Shown: positions 45,029 to 55,981 of the stretch, piece by piece
Numbering within the stretch: position 1 is the first letter of the stretch
How the letters are laid out: each line of letters opens with the position of its first letter
From: Plazaster borealis
Lineage: Eukaryota > Echinodermata > Asteroidea > Forcipulatida > Labidiasteridae
NCBI GenBank assembly: GCA_021014325.1
Contig: CM037474.1
Coordinates: forward strand, 24,993,488 to 25,057,487
DNA length: 64,000 bases
Reading direction: 5' to 3'
Translations under genes and position numbers: made by a program
The notes under the pieces: model-generated
Told to the model about the DNA's origin: nothing
Seen by the model: the letters and a program-made list of their open reading frames with translations, nothing else
Database searches by the model: none

Positions 45029-45359
45029 ATTAAGTGGTAGCCTGGAGGTCTCCTAAAAAATCTAGCCAGTGAAGTGGAGACCCCGGTGTCAAACATGCCA
45101 AAAAGTGTCCGCTGCCAAATAGTTCAGCTCTTTAGCGTACTGTGATCTGTTTAGTCATGCGCAACAAAATTACTAGAAAATTTTGAGGTGAACATGGGTG
45201 AAATTGTTGATCCCCATGAAATACTGTCTGTTAACTTGGTGTCAAATACTGTCCATTCTGAACCCAGACACAATTTGGCACTTGACACTTGATACGCAAT
45301 ACATGCCCAAATGGGACAAATAAAATTTAAAAAATTTGAAAAGGTAAAAAAATATTAAA

Positions 45360-45690
45360 TCGTTTAGTTCCTTTGAAATATTATTTCATTCCCTCGAAAT
45401 ATTATTTTTGTTATATTGAAAGATTATTTCCTTCTCTCAAAATGTTATTTCGGTCCCTCGATATGATTTCATTACCTCGAAATGCTATTTCGTTCTCTCG
45501 AAATCATTTCATTCCCTCAAAATAATTTTTCATTTCCTCAAAATACTATTTCGTTCTCTCAAAATAATATTTCGTTCCCTCAAAATGGAATGAATTGCAA
45601 GGGAACAAAATATAATTATTTCGTTTGAAAGAAAAAATAATTTGAGGGAAAGAAAAAATAATTTGAGGGAACGAAATAATTTAGCTGGTA
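45360..45690. repeat. tttcgttccctcaaaat satellite (copy A, part 1)
   Basis: About 14 units of ~22 bp in one orientation switch to the opposite orientation (gagggaacgaaataat) near 45590, so the block folds on itself. A second block is at 46600-46760, and the copy B counterpart at 61440-61680. Confidence 0.85.
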
Positions 45691-46134
45691 CGGAGTCCTT
45701 GATATATGCCGAGAGAATTTCTGGGATATTAAAGCTATTATTTTAGTGTTTCTTTTTAATATCTTACATCTTATCTTGACTTTCTAAATTGAGCGCTAAC
45801 AACGCCCAGCAGAATGATTGACGGCCCTTTTGTTGCCAAGAATGCATCTAATCTCTATCCCTAATACAGTTTTAAAGACTTTAACAGAATTCTGTTTTTC
45901 CGAATTCAACCCTGCTCTTCTCACTCTACTTGAGGCTATAATGCAACTTCAATTTAATTACTAAGGAACTATCTGAACCCCTCCCCCCACCAAACAAACA
46001 ACAGCAACAACAACAAAACAAAGAAACACATTAACCGATCTCGTAATGATACTTGGAAATTAAATGGCATAAGGCCACATAAAAAAATAAAATTGTTGAT
46101 CGTCCCTGCCCGACCCTACAAAACCCCCCGACCC

Positions 46135-46137
<3 letters not shown>

Positions 46138-46167
<30 letters not shown>
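46138..46167. repeat. Poly-T run
   Basis: About 29 T in a row in copy A; part of the sequence missing from copy B. Confidence 0.85.
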
Positions 46168-46172
<5 letters not shown>

Positions 46173-46599
46173 TAAAAAAACGGTATTTTTAATGATCTTT
46201 TCAGTCAAATTTGGCTCCCAGATTTTTGTTCAGCTGATATTTTTTCAAAATCCATAGGTCGGAAACAGATGATTGAAGAAAGATTATTCATGTTCGCAAA
46301 ACAAGAAAAATTCTTCAAATATTTACTTAGGCTGCGTTTTAGTTTTTTGAAAATGTTTACAGAAAATGTCATCTAGGATTTGAAAGGGTTTAACAAAACA
46401 ATTGAAAACATCAAAATCACACAAACCCTTTGTTTTATAGTGATTATGATGATTATCTTATTCTTTATTTCATATTTTGCCATGTCAAAAAAAAACAAAA
46501 AAACAAAAACGCCCTCCCTCCCCCACTTCCGATCAAAAAAGGACGATCAACAATTTTTTATTTTTATGTGGCCTAAGGCCTCTGTAGCCGCTCAGTTTT

Positions 46600-46760
46600 C
46601 GAGAGAAATATTTTGTTCCCTTGAAAAAATATATTATTTCGTTCCCACGAAATAACTTATTTCATGCCAATGAAATGTTTTTTTGTTCCCTTGATAATAT
46701 TTTGAGGTAACGAAATGAGGGAACGAAATCATATTTTGGGGGACGAAATAGTTTTAATAT
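46600..46760. repeat. tttcgttccctcaaaat satellite (copy A, part 2)
   Basis: cgttcccacgaaataacttatttc then gaggtaacgaaatgagggaac, inverted units as in the first block. Confidence 0.8.
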
Positions 46761-47333
46761 TAGTTTGAACCTTTTCTATTTCGTTTTACCAGTCTCTTTA
46801 GGGGCTCCTTACAAAATGTCCTGCATAGCGAACACTATTTGGCAGTGGACACTTTAGTATTTAATAGTTAGAGAATTAACTGGGAACTTAGTCTTACTGG
46901 CTTACTTGACACAAAATAAGTCTAGCATATTGACCAAATTAATTTGTATAATTTATTTTGATTTTAATAAATGAAATAAATCACACATATGCAGTAATGT
47001 TGAGTCTGGTTGGAAATCGGGTCAGGTGACAGAAAGAATGTGGGATCATCATGTTCTCATTTTCAGCTGTTGTGACTATCCGACCATCCATGCCACTTTT
47101 TCAACATTTTTTATCTACTTCAAATAACTGTTTTATTTAAAACCGAAGGTGTTGGATTCTGCATTCACTGCTTTTATTTTTTCTATGGATGGAGGAAGAA
47201 TTCGTTTGTCAGCTTTGTCATTTGCAAATAAAAGAACAATTTCCATTGACTCTATATAACTTGTACTTAAAGAAAAACGTTTTTAAAAGCCTAAGTACTT
47301 CTAATCCAGCTGTTATAATCGTTTAAACATCCA

Positions 47334-47375
47334 ATCATGGAGGAAGGAAATACATGTATTTCCTTCCTCCATGAT
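47334..47375. repeat. 42-bp perfect palindrome, copy A only
   Basis: atcatggaggaaggaaatac then its exact complement. It lies where copy B reads aaacatcccactaacc. A related ccatggatgaaggaac/ttcctccatgg lies at 47802-47826, also absent from B. Confidence 0.85.
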
Positions 47376-47411
47376 CCAACCAACCTTTCCTGAACAGGAG
47401 GATACAAATTA

Positions 47412-47790
47412 TAGGGTGTGTACAACATTGGTAAGAATGAAAATATAAATGCTCACAGATTTACACATAACTCACATGGTATAAAGATGGTCATGGTAGA
47501 AAACTACCCTTGAAATAGTTTTACTTGAAATGCCATCCCATAGTTTTTACGAAATGAGTAAAATAATAGTATTTATCCTGCAGGATAAATTTCGATGTTT
47601 GAAAAAAAAGTTAAAACACATAAGGGTGTTTTTCACTGTTTTCTCATGAGACTCGACTCCTAAGACGTTTTAGCTAAAACTTTCATATGTTTGTTATTTC
47701 ATGTATTATGTTGGGTCACATTGAGTTTGGATACATTACAGGTCTTTGGGTCACAATTACCAATGTTGTACTTGTACACAGTTTAAGGGA
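47412..47790. mobile_element. Copy A-specific ~375-bp insertion
   Basis: Copy B reads gaggatacacattaataagggagatagtgtgac with none of this. The insert runs from about tatagggtgtgtacaac to ttgtacttgtacacag. It shares an internal block with the MITE at 4046-4422. Confidence 0.65.
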
Positions 47791-48219
47791 GATAGTGTGA
47801 CCATGGATGAAGGAACTTCCTCCATGGTGTGACCTACCTCCATGGTGTGACAAATAATACAAAATGTGGATGTAAAAAACATTAAAGAAGAAAGTGAAAA
47901 AAATTGCTCAAACCAAAAAGGTCTTACTACTTTTACACGTCTGATCTCTGTTGACTAGGGTTGTATGTTGATAACGAAAAGTATACCACCGTCACCGTCA
48001 CCGTTACTTCGCTGTCGGAGCGTTGCAATGGTTGATCTTTGTTCTAACACCAGAGGCGCCACAGTGCATGCAGTGCAGTGGGGGTGTGCGATTATTATTG
48101 TTTGATACTCTAAACACACGTGTATGATGTAAGGCAGATCTCAACCTCGTCCCCAAGGTGTGTCGAGCAGTACGAGGTTGACCGCTCTGCAGTACGAGGT
48201 TGACCTTGTTCCGTCCCAA

Positions 48220-48302
48220 CTTGACAATCGTCCCCAACCGTCCCAACTGGTCCCAACTTGAGTGTTCAAGTTGGGACGTCCCAACTGTAGTTGGGATCGC
48301 CC
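48220..48302. repeat. gtcccaact palindromic block
   Basis: Repeated gtcccaact/agttgggac in both orientations. The same block, inverted, is at 51195-51292 (gtcccaactacagttgggac). Confidence 0.75.
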
Positions 48303-49160
48303 ATAGAACTCTACTGTAAAGGCTGCGTACAGGATAGCATAGGAACCGTGATCGTTTGTAATTGTGGGGACTCGACTGCAATGCGCGGGCGCTGATGTGG
48401 GAGCCAGTCAAATTGGGTAATTCAAGCCACAAGAGGGCGCGCTATAACGAGTTGTAACCGAGCGCAGTACACTATCCGCTATCGATCACTGACGTCTTGG
48501 GCCAAGACTATAAGGGGTCATGATTCATGTTGCATTTGTTGGTTGCAAGTTGCAACACGATTTTAACTTTTCTAAATCCATCTGAAGTAATATAATATTA
48601 ATAATAATAATAACGTAAACTTATATAGCGCCAAAATCCGCCAAAAAAGACAGAAGTGTGGCCAGTTTTGCAATTTTGAAACGTTGTCGAAATGGTTTGG
48701 TAAAGCTCCGAAAAACAGTGGCACACAAACAATCCTGGAAGTTTTGTTTATAAAGGGAAGAGTGAAGTCATACATGTAGCCGTGTTCAAGCAAATCAGAG
48801 GATGAGATCATCATGTAGCCACGAATTTTTGTTTATGATATTCGATATAGGCATGAGGGGTGGACATAAGAAAATAGTTAGTCATGACCGGTTTATACCC
48901 ACTCAAGGTGTTCAAAAGGCTTATAATTTGTTATGGTTTATATGAAGATTCTTCCCGTAACGAGTGAGAATCATCATGAAGTGCAAGCTTAAAAAAAAAA
49001 CGTTTGATGCGACAAGTATAGTTCTTTTTAGAAGGGGCAGGGGGGGGGGGAGAAGAGAAAAACAGAGGAAGGGGCAAAGAAAAACCGCGGGAGGGCCGGG
49101 AGGGGCGGACGGAAAGGACAGACGGACCGAGGCAGAGAGGAGTGCCCAACGGCTCAGTTA

Positions 49161-49531
49161 CGTAAGCGCCACCAGCAGCAGAAGTCTTCATACGACAAAT
49201 CCGCTAAGCCCCTCCGACCACTGAATTACCCAGGACAAGTTGTCCGCCTCCAAACACCCAAGGGCACGATCACGCTTGGCATTGTCAATAAGCACTCCGG
49301 CGACCCCCGATCCTATATCGTCAGTGCCCAAGGCAAGCTGTACCGACGCAACCGGAGACACCTCCTACCCGTCTCTGAACCACCCCCACAGCAACAGCAC
49401 TTGCCCGACTTCTACGTGCCCCCCCCCCCCAGGAACCGCTCACTCAACCCGCCATCGCCCCGGCTCCTGCACCGCAGCCTGCCATCACCCGCTCCGGTCG
49501 CATTTCCAAGCCGAACCCCAAGTACACTTGA
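49161..49531 (+). pseudogene. Ty3/gypsy-type integrase C-terminus, relic
   Basis: Frame 0 reads SSYDKSAKPLRPL, GQVVRLQTPKG, PRSYIVSAQGKLYRRNRRHL, the C-terminal end of a gypsy integrase (G..VR.Q...PRSY.V...G..YRRNRRHL). After a 12-base C run (49421-49432) the expected ending ITRSGRISKPNPKYT continues in another frame, so one base has slipped there. No integrase core, RT or gag lies upstream. Upstream (49020-49140) is G/A-rich and unrecognised. Confidence 0.8.
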
Positions 49532-49990
49532 CAGTTTTGTGTAACTGTTATCGCTATGCCAACCGTGGATTTGTGCCGTTGACCCGATTTCCTGCTAATG
49601 ACTCGGACTATCCCCGACTATCGGATTTCCTGTAAATAGTTTGCAGTTTTTTACTAACCACGTGTTGTACACTTCAAAGATGAGGGCAGAATAATCCCTT
49701 GTACACGCATTGAGTACTAACTAGTCCACCCTAGTACTGTAGGAAGAAGTGTTATTTTTTTTCACTAATTGTGGTTTCCACCTCCTGTTTCTTTTGAGGA
49801 AAAGATAATCACCATTTGTTTCGCAACATTTAAGAAACAATTTGTTCTCTAAACTTGTTCCTTGTAAATCAGCTCAGTGAAGCAGTTGGACTCTAAACCA
49901 ACAGACACTTATTTACAAACTCAGTAGTTCATACTATATCCATTTGGTATTCAAAGCTGTTTGTTTATTCAAGGACTGTAACAAACTTAG

Positions 49991-50190
49991 AAGAGAGGAT
50001 GTAGCAGTATGCCGTAAGCAGACTGACTCAAGTCTAATGTTTACTTCCCATAATGCATTGTATCACCTTATAACATGGCCGCCCGCATGTAACAGTCGAT
50101 TCTCATGATCTAGAATAAATTAAGCTCGACTTATAACCTATAACATACGAAGTTGTATCTTCTTAGCCATCGGAGTGCGGGACTAAATAT
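49991..50190 (+). mobile_element. Possible polypurine tract and 3' LTR of the gypsy relic
   Basis: aagagagga at 49991-49999 followed by TG at 50000 looks like a polypurine tract plus LTR start, in the right place after the integrase end. An aataaa lies near 50113. The LTR end is unclear because an inverted-repeat element begins near 50193, and no 5' LTR is present in the window. Confidence 0.5.
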
Positions 50191-50192
50191 AA

Positions 50193-50551
50193 TTATATAA
50201 CTGACATACAGATCCTTGTCATTTGATTGGTGGAACTTACTTCACGTGACATTCACTATTACTCCCATCCGCACCGGCGATCAAAAAGACCTATTCGCCC
50301 ATGGGGAATAGCATTTCCCATTCAACAGTTAGGATCATCCTTGTTCCCAATGTTTTGAGCAGTACAGCGCCGCCGCGCCGCTGCTAAAACAAAGGAGCAC
50401 CTGTGCAAAAGGTTGTGATCCGATTGCTATTAAATTTGTGCATCGTTGCCGCTACGCGGCGCTATATGATTTTTGGTTGTCAAACAAACTCACAAACATG
50501 GCAACTTTTAAAATACATCAAATGACAAGGATCTATATGTCAGTTATATAA
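50193..50551. mobile_element. MITE with ~33-bp TIRs
   Basis: ttatataactgacatacaga(tccttgtcatttga) at 50193-50226 is inverted at 50518-50551 with one or two mismatches. GC-rich centre; no ORF. Confidence 0.8.
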
Positions 50552-50552
50552 A

Positions 50553-50716
50553 ACAAATATTGAGTGGCTTTAACTCGTGGAATGGAAGGAATATTATCGC
50601 TCGGTAAAATTTGGACTGTTCCATTTCACTCGGCTTCGCCTCGTGAAATGGAACAGTCCAAATTTTACCTTGCGATAATATTCCTCCCATTCCACTCTGA
50701 GCCACTCAATATTTGT
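50553..50716. repeat. 164-bp hairpin next to the MITE
   Basis: caaatattgagtggct...gatgg-type left arm and its inverse ending agccactcaatatttg, with loop cggcttcgcctcg near 50630. It abuts the MITE at 50193-50551, possibly its former target or part of a composite. Confidence 0.82.
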
Positions 50717-51194
50717 ATACTATTTACGGCGGTAGCCAAAGAGAAAGCAATCGGTATAGGGAATCGTTGTGTACTCAAACTTATGTCCCATGGCTGGTGA
50801 GGTCTCTGAAAATAACCAAGTTCGTGTATTGTTCAAGTTGGTAGCTTAAAAAGTCAGTATAGGTGATGGTTAAAACAGAGCTTTTCTTCGATGTTTTCAA
50901 GCAACCTGCCGGAAAACTACGACAATCCCATTGAGCTCCCCGTGCTTAAATACTGCGCGCGAGGGTTTGTTATGATTCTGTACCCACTATACGTCACGTG
51001 ACCACCGATAGCTGGAGTCGCCGATTGTGTCTATTACTCCAACTTGTTTACCCTGAAAAAGTCTATTGCTACCTCCATGTTTTGATCGACCCAAGTTAAT
51101 TTTTTTTTCTGGGATTCTGCTATCACAAACAACCAGCTGCAATGATATCTCCTCTGCTTGCTCCTAGTCTAGTCCTAGTACCCTGTACAATTAC

Positions 51195-51292
51195 TACTGT
51201 CCCAACTACAGTTGGGACGCCCCAACTTGAACACCCAAGTTGGGACCAGTCCCAACTATAGTTGGTGCGATTGTCAAGTTGGGGCGGAACAC
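51195..51292. repeat. gtcccaact palindromic block, second copy
   Basis: gtcccaactacagttgggac and related segments, followed by a (tc)n tract at 51293-51307. Confidence 0.75.
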
Positions 51293-51345
51293 TCTCTCTC
51301 TCTCTCTGGTTGGAAATAAAGTAAACCATGAGGACGCGGTCATTT

Positions 51346-51426
51346 GCCGTGGAATGAGGTGCATGCTGGTCTAGTTAGCAACACATTTTGATCGCTAACT
51401 AGACCAGCATGCACCTCATTCCACGG
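51346..51426. repeat. Perfect 34-bp hairpin arms
   Basis: gccgtggaatgaggtgcatg... (51346-51379) and its exact inverse (51393-51426) flank a 13-base loop. Confidence 0.93.
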
Positions 51427-51479
51427 CTAACGCATGCGCACGGAGTATTTGCGAAAAAGTCTATGTTGGGAAGTACTTC

Positions 51480-51660
51480 CTTAAACTGCGCCCCAAGTGA
51501 CAAGGGTACCCTGTCGTCTGCAGGGGAGGTGCGCGGACCGGTGTCACAGGGAATTCTGTCCCCCCGCACAGCGGTCCGGGGGGGGGGGGGACAGAATCCC
51601 CTAGGGAAATGTGTCCCCCGCCCAGGGTTTTCTGTCCGCCAGGGGAGGTCCCCCCTCTCA
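51480..51660. repeat. G/C-run repeat with ccaagtgacaagggtaccctg
   Basis: The block ccaagtgacaagggtaccctgtcgtctgc recurs at 62830-62860. It contains a run of 12 G near 51582 and self-complementary acagaattc/ggaattctgtcccc segments. ORFs here on both strands are composition artefacts. Confidence 0.6.
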
Positions 51661-52236
51661 CATTTATTGTTCCCTTGTTTGTCTCTGTGCGACACTTGAA
51701 ATCTTTTTAACGATATAAAATCAAGCATGAGAATGGGCGATGATGACAAAACCGGAAATCCATCGTACGAAAAATAAATCGGAAAATTCCAACGCTAAAA
51801 ATGCATATTATCCGGATTCTGGGCAATGTCCGTAATTTGGGCAAAGTGACCCAGGCGTCAGCGCCGCACTCAGTGAATTGTTGTCAGTAGACTTTTCTTT
51901 TCAAAGTCTCCACACACAAAAATGTTCCTTTGCTTAAAATTATTGACTAAAATAAGTAACAATAAGATAATACTTCTATTATAAACCAGCAAAGCCAGGT
52001 GAATAAAGCAAGTTTATTGATTTAGCTGAGTTCCGTCGGTGGACGATAACTTATCATGAACGTACATGATAAGTCCAAACTTATCGTGTACGTACACAAT
52101 AAGTCCAAACAATAGTTCGATGCGGTTGGGCCTCTACGAACGCTGCCATCATACGTGTCGTAGGATATGGTAATGTACAGTGTACAAACATAAATAACAA
52201 TTATTTTGGTTACAGAAAAGTAGAAGCTCTGGGACC

Positions 52237-52600
52237 AATTTCAGGCAGACAGAATTGATTTACAGGCCTGCTAAGCAAAAATAAGCAGGATACAGGTCAC
52301 AAATGGAACATGTGACAGGGTTTTTTGCTTAGTAACCTTATTCTGATAAGCATAATTTTGTAGTACTTAGCTTTTGGTTTAAGCAGCTCTATAAAATTGG
52401 GTCTAGGGCCAAATTTCATAAGAGCTGCTTAAGTAGAAAATATTGCTTGACACTTTTCGGCTAAGCAGAAATGAGCAGGATACCAGTCAAATTTTACATG
52501 TGACATATGGTAGTTTGGCTGGTAACCTTATCCTTGCAAGCATTATTTTTGTTGTGCTTAGCTACTTTTTGTGCTTAGGCAGCTGTATGAAATTTGGCCC
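52237..52600. mobile_element. Two tandem GGGCCCAATTTCATAGAGC MITEs (copy B)
   Basis: Counterpart of the pair at 40003-40360, so the pair predates the segmental duplication. Confidence 0.82.
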
Positions 52601-53427
52601 TGGTTAGAACAGGGGAACAAAATGATTCAGTCATTTAATGCGTGGGACAAAAAGTCTAAATAAAAAGAAAGATAACTGAAGAACAAAGAATGAGAAAAGC
52701 AATTGGAAGGAAAGTTGGTGCACTGGAGGTGGAACAATCAGCAAGCGTTATCATGGTCAAGGTCACATTGTATGGCATGTTTGGCAGGTTTGCGCACGGA
52801 CTACAAGTCTTAGTGTCTGGACATAAGTTGTCTAGAGTGCACCACCCGTAGACACTGACAAAATGGTGGCCAGGTTGGACGTCCGGGTCGTCGCTCCGCA
52901 AGGTGATGCTTCGGCGGCTGGAAGCGAGGTTCCAGGAGTGATCAGAGATCTTGGGCTGGACAATGGACCTTGAGATGAGAAGCTCAGGAAAGCCGTAGCT
53001 GGTCGGGCAAATAGCCGAGTCCATGCAGTGTTCGAGTGTCAGCTTCACGTCGGTACACCGTGATGGGAGGCAAAATCGATAGTGGCGGTACGCTTCCGCG
53101 TCGATACGCTCATTCCTTATTTGATGGTCAACAGTGATTTCAGTGTCGGGGTGGGCTGTCTCCACACTCTCTGCCAGGAGGGTGAACTTTGATGCTGTAG
53201 GAAAAAAAGGAGAACATTCTACTCATTAACCATCACTTGGAATTACTTCATGCTTTATCCCTTAGCATTGGAGTTATGATTCCACTCTAACCATTAAACT
53301 TTGCTGTAATTCTTTGTATTCTCAAAATGCAGTAATGGCTATTTCAGATTTACTTGTCAAATTGACTTAGAAACATCTTTTGGTCTCTAACCCCAGAGTC
53401 AGAGTATTTGTTTGAATTTGTGCAAGT

Positions 53428-53690
53428 CATTTCCGGCTGATTCATCAGAGTGTGGGTTTGAATCCCGGTTGTGCAACTTGTGTTCATGAGCAGTAAACTA
53501 TAATTGCTTCTCATCACCAAAGAGTAAATGAGTACATGTGAGTGTAGTGATTGTTAATGTGACTGATTAGCAACCTGTGCGCCAATTGAGACGGTTTTAG
53601 GAATGTTCAAGGCTCAATGAGCAAGAGTAGTAACAGTGTAAGGCACTTTGATTCAAAAGCGTCTAATAAATGCCTATAGAAAGGGAATAA
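53428..53690 (+). mobile_element. Decayed tRNA-headed SINE (copy B)
   Basis: Counterpart of 41190-41480; gggtttgaatcccggttgtg is better kept, but about 37 bp are lost around gccaattgagacgg. Confidence 0.7.
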
Positions 53691-53714
53691 AGTGGGACGA
53701 GGTCTTGAACGTTT

Positions 53715-53835
53715 GCTTAAAACCTTGCAGGGTCGTGGCCGTGCGATAAAGGACCGAACCAAAGATGAGGTCCTTTATTGCACGACCACGGCCCTGCAAG
53801 GTTTTGAACAAACAATTAAGACTGAGTCACCAATC
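53715..53835. repeat. gggtcgtggccgtgcgataaagg hairpin (copy B)
   Basis: Duplicate of 41505-41625. Arms are agggtcgtggccgtgcgata/tattgcacgaccacggccct. Confidence 0.8.
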
Positions 53836-53866
53836 TTATATTCCCATTCATAAATGCACTTTTTGT

Positions 53867-54250
53867 AAAAGGCACTGGACACTATTGGTAATTACTCAAA
53901 ATAATTGTCAGCATAAAAACTTACTTAGTAACGATCAATGGAGAGCTGTTGATAGTATAAAACATTGTGAAAAACGGCTCCCTCTGAAGTAACGTCGTTT
54001 TTGAGAAAAAAGTAATTTCTCAGTAAAATATTTGAATTCATTTCGAGACCTCACGTGTGAGGTCTCGAAATCACATCTGAAAGCACACAACTTCGTGTGA
54101 CAAGGGTGTTTTTTCTTCCATTATTATCTCGCAACTTCGATGACCAATTGAGTTCAAATTTTCACAGGTTTGTTATTTTGTGCATGTTGAGACACACCAA
54201 GTGAGAAGACTGGTCTTTGACAATTACCAAAGGTGTCCAGTGTCTTTAAA
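53867..54250. mobile_element. TTAA-flanked hairpin MITE, copy B-specific insertion
   Basis: aaaaggcactggacactatt through aaaggtgtccagtgtcttt. At the matching spot in copy A (about 41665) the sequence runs straight from tttttgtaaaa to gcgtagtaattttg, an empty site. Confidence 0.85.
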
Positions 54251-54372
54251 AGGCGTAATCATTTTGAAAAAATCTGAAAACCTTGTCACGTCCTTGGGCT
54301 CCGTTTTGCGAAGGGTTAAATGGCATCGCTGAATGGTTGTGCATATGCACGCGTGCTAATATATTTTATATT

Positions 54373-55325
54373 CATAAATACCCCAGACAGTTTCGCTACT
54401 CCTATTGGTGGAGAACGCGTCACGTGGGGGTGTTTAATAAGGGAATAAAAGAGTAGGCGACGAGTTCTTAAACGGCCGTTTAAAACCGGCAGGGTCGTGG
54501 CCGTGTGATAAAGGCCCGAGCCGAAGGCGAGGGCCTTTATCGCACGGCCACGACCCTGCAAGGTTTTAAACGGCCCTTATGTTAAAAAGCAATATAATAT
54601 CACAATTATAGACAGTGTCACACTGTTTCTTTTGCGAATTTTTCGAAGTTTGCAAATTTCCAAAAACCTTTGTAAAAATGTTTTGTGCGCGTCAGTCGGT
54701 GTGTATACGCGCGTGTACACACATATTACGCGCTGTTACTAATAGCTATGAATTGCGTTCTGCGTAATTTAAATTGGTGTACATGAGCTTGCGCGCCCAA
54801 CACGCGAAGCCAGCCGGTCTTAAACAGCTTCAGCTGTGTCTTTATCAACCGTTTAAACACCCCCACGTGACGCGTTCTCCACCAATAGGAATAGCGAAAC
54901 TGTCTGGGGTATTTATGAACGGGTGATAAAGACACAGCTGAAGCTGTTTAAGACCGGCTGGCTTCGCGTGTTGGGCGCACAAGCTCATGTACACCAATTT
55001 AAATTACGCAGAACGCAATTCATATATCTATTAGTAACAGCGCGTAATATGTGTGTACACGCGCGTATACACACCGACCGACGCGCACAAAACATTTTTA
55101 CAAAAGTTTTTGGAAATTTGCAAACTTCGAAAAATTCGCAAAAGAAACAGTGTGACATTGTCTATAATTGTGATATTTGCTTTTTAACATATATAAGGGC
55201 ATTTATGAATGGGAATAAAAGAGTAGTGACTCGCCTCAGGCTCGGGCCTTTATCACACGGCCACGACCCTGACGGTTTTAAACGGCCGTTTAAGGACTCG
55301 TCGCCTACTCTTTTATTCCCTTATT
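54373..55325. mobile_element. Long foldback element inserted in copy B
   Basis: Two nested inverted repeats. Outer arms: gggaataaaagagtaggcga... (54440) and tcgcctactcttttattccc (55302). Inner arms of ~250 bp: 54590-54845 and 54925-55185. Copy A continues directly from atataatttatattgaa to caccggtactatgtattgac. There is no ORF of interest. Confidence 0.85.
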
Positions 55326-55981
55326 GAATACCGGTAAGTATTGACTGCGTTATGCGTAAATAAGTGCCTGCGTATAAGCTTGCGCACCACGCGTATTTTT
55401 AAACACTCCTCACCGTGTTTATATCGCACGTTTAAACATGGCCATGTGATCTCCTCTCGACCAATCAGAATGGACAAAGTCTCCCGGGTATTTATAAAAA
55501 TGTTGTTAATATTATTATAATTGTTTTCCCCTACTACATGCTACCCGGGTGTCTATTACATGGAGTCAGAGCAAAGTAAAACAGAAAGTATCCAACAGTT
55601 CTTACGTGTGTGACCAGTTGAGACTTCATCTCCGCAGTAGGCGTTCACACCGATGTAGAAAGTACCAAGTTGGCAATTTGACTGAGCGCCTGACAGCAGC
55701 CACTCAAATCAGCTCTGTATTTGTTTGTTAATTTCTTAGTATATTGCTCATTTTGTGTTCTTGTTCTTATACAACTGGATTTGTTACTACACCTGGAATC
55801 TACAGGACTTTTTTCTGTGTGTCCTGGAGTCATCTGAGTTGTGAAAATAGTGATTTTCTGTTGGAATTTTTCACTGTCTCATTTGAAAATTCTGGTGTAC
55901 AAAGCTAACACACACTTTGGTGGCTGCATGCTGTGCAGTCAGCCACCTCGTCCATGGACATTGTTCGCCCATCTGGGGACA

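Larger units (their letters stand above)
39960..48160. repeat. Segmental duplication, copy A
   Basis: Sequence from ttattttggttac (39967) to the cacacgtg.atgatgtaa region (about 48135) is repeated in the same order and orientation at 52190-62820. Landmarks: paired hairpin MITEs, PPC-like exons 3-1, aagaagaaaaggtagctgaag, the gtggagaccccggtgtcaa block, the cgttccctc satellite, and tgacaaataatacaaaatgtgg. The offset at the left end is about 12,235 bp. Copy A carries the working gene. Confidence 0.88.
48160..52190. other. Spacer between the duplicated units
   Basis: No host gene seen. It contains the gypsy integrase end, a possible LTR, the inverted-repeat elements at 50193-50716 and 51346-51426, and gtcccaact and G/C-run blocks. 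Confidence 0.6.

Noticed and set aside
48004..48432. 142-codon minus-strand ORF
   Set aside because: Covers the gtcccaact palindromic repeat and is not kept in copy B.
51399..51749. Overlapping long ORFs on both strands
   Set aside because: Caused by G/C runs in a repeat block that recurs at 62830; no consistent protein.
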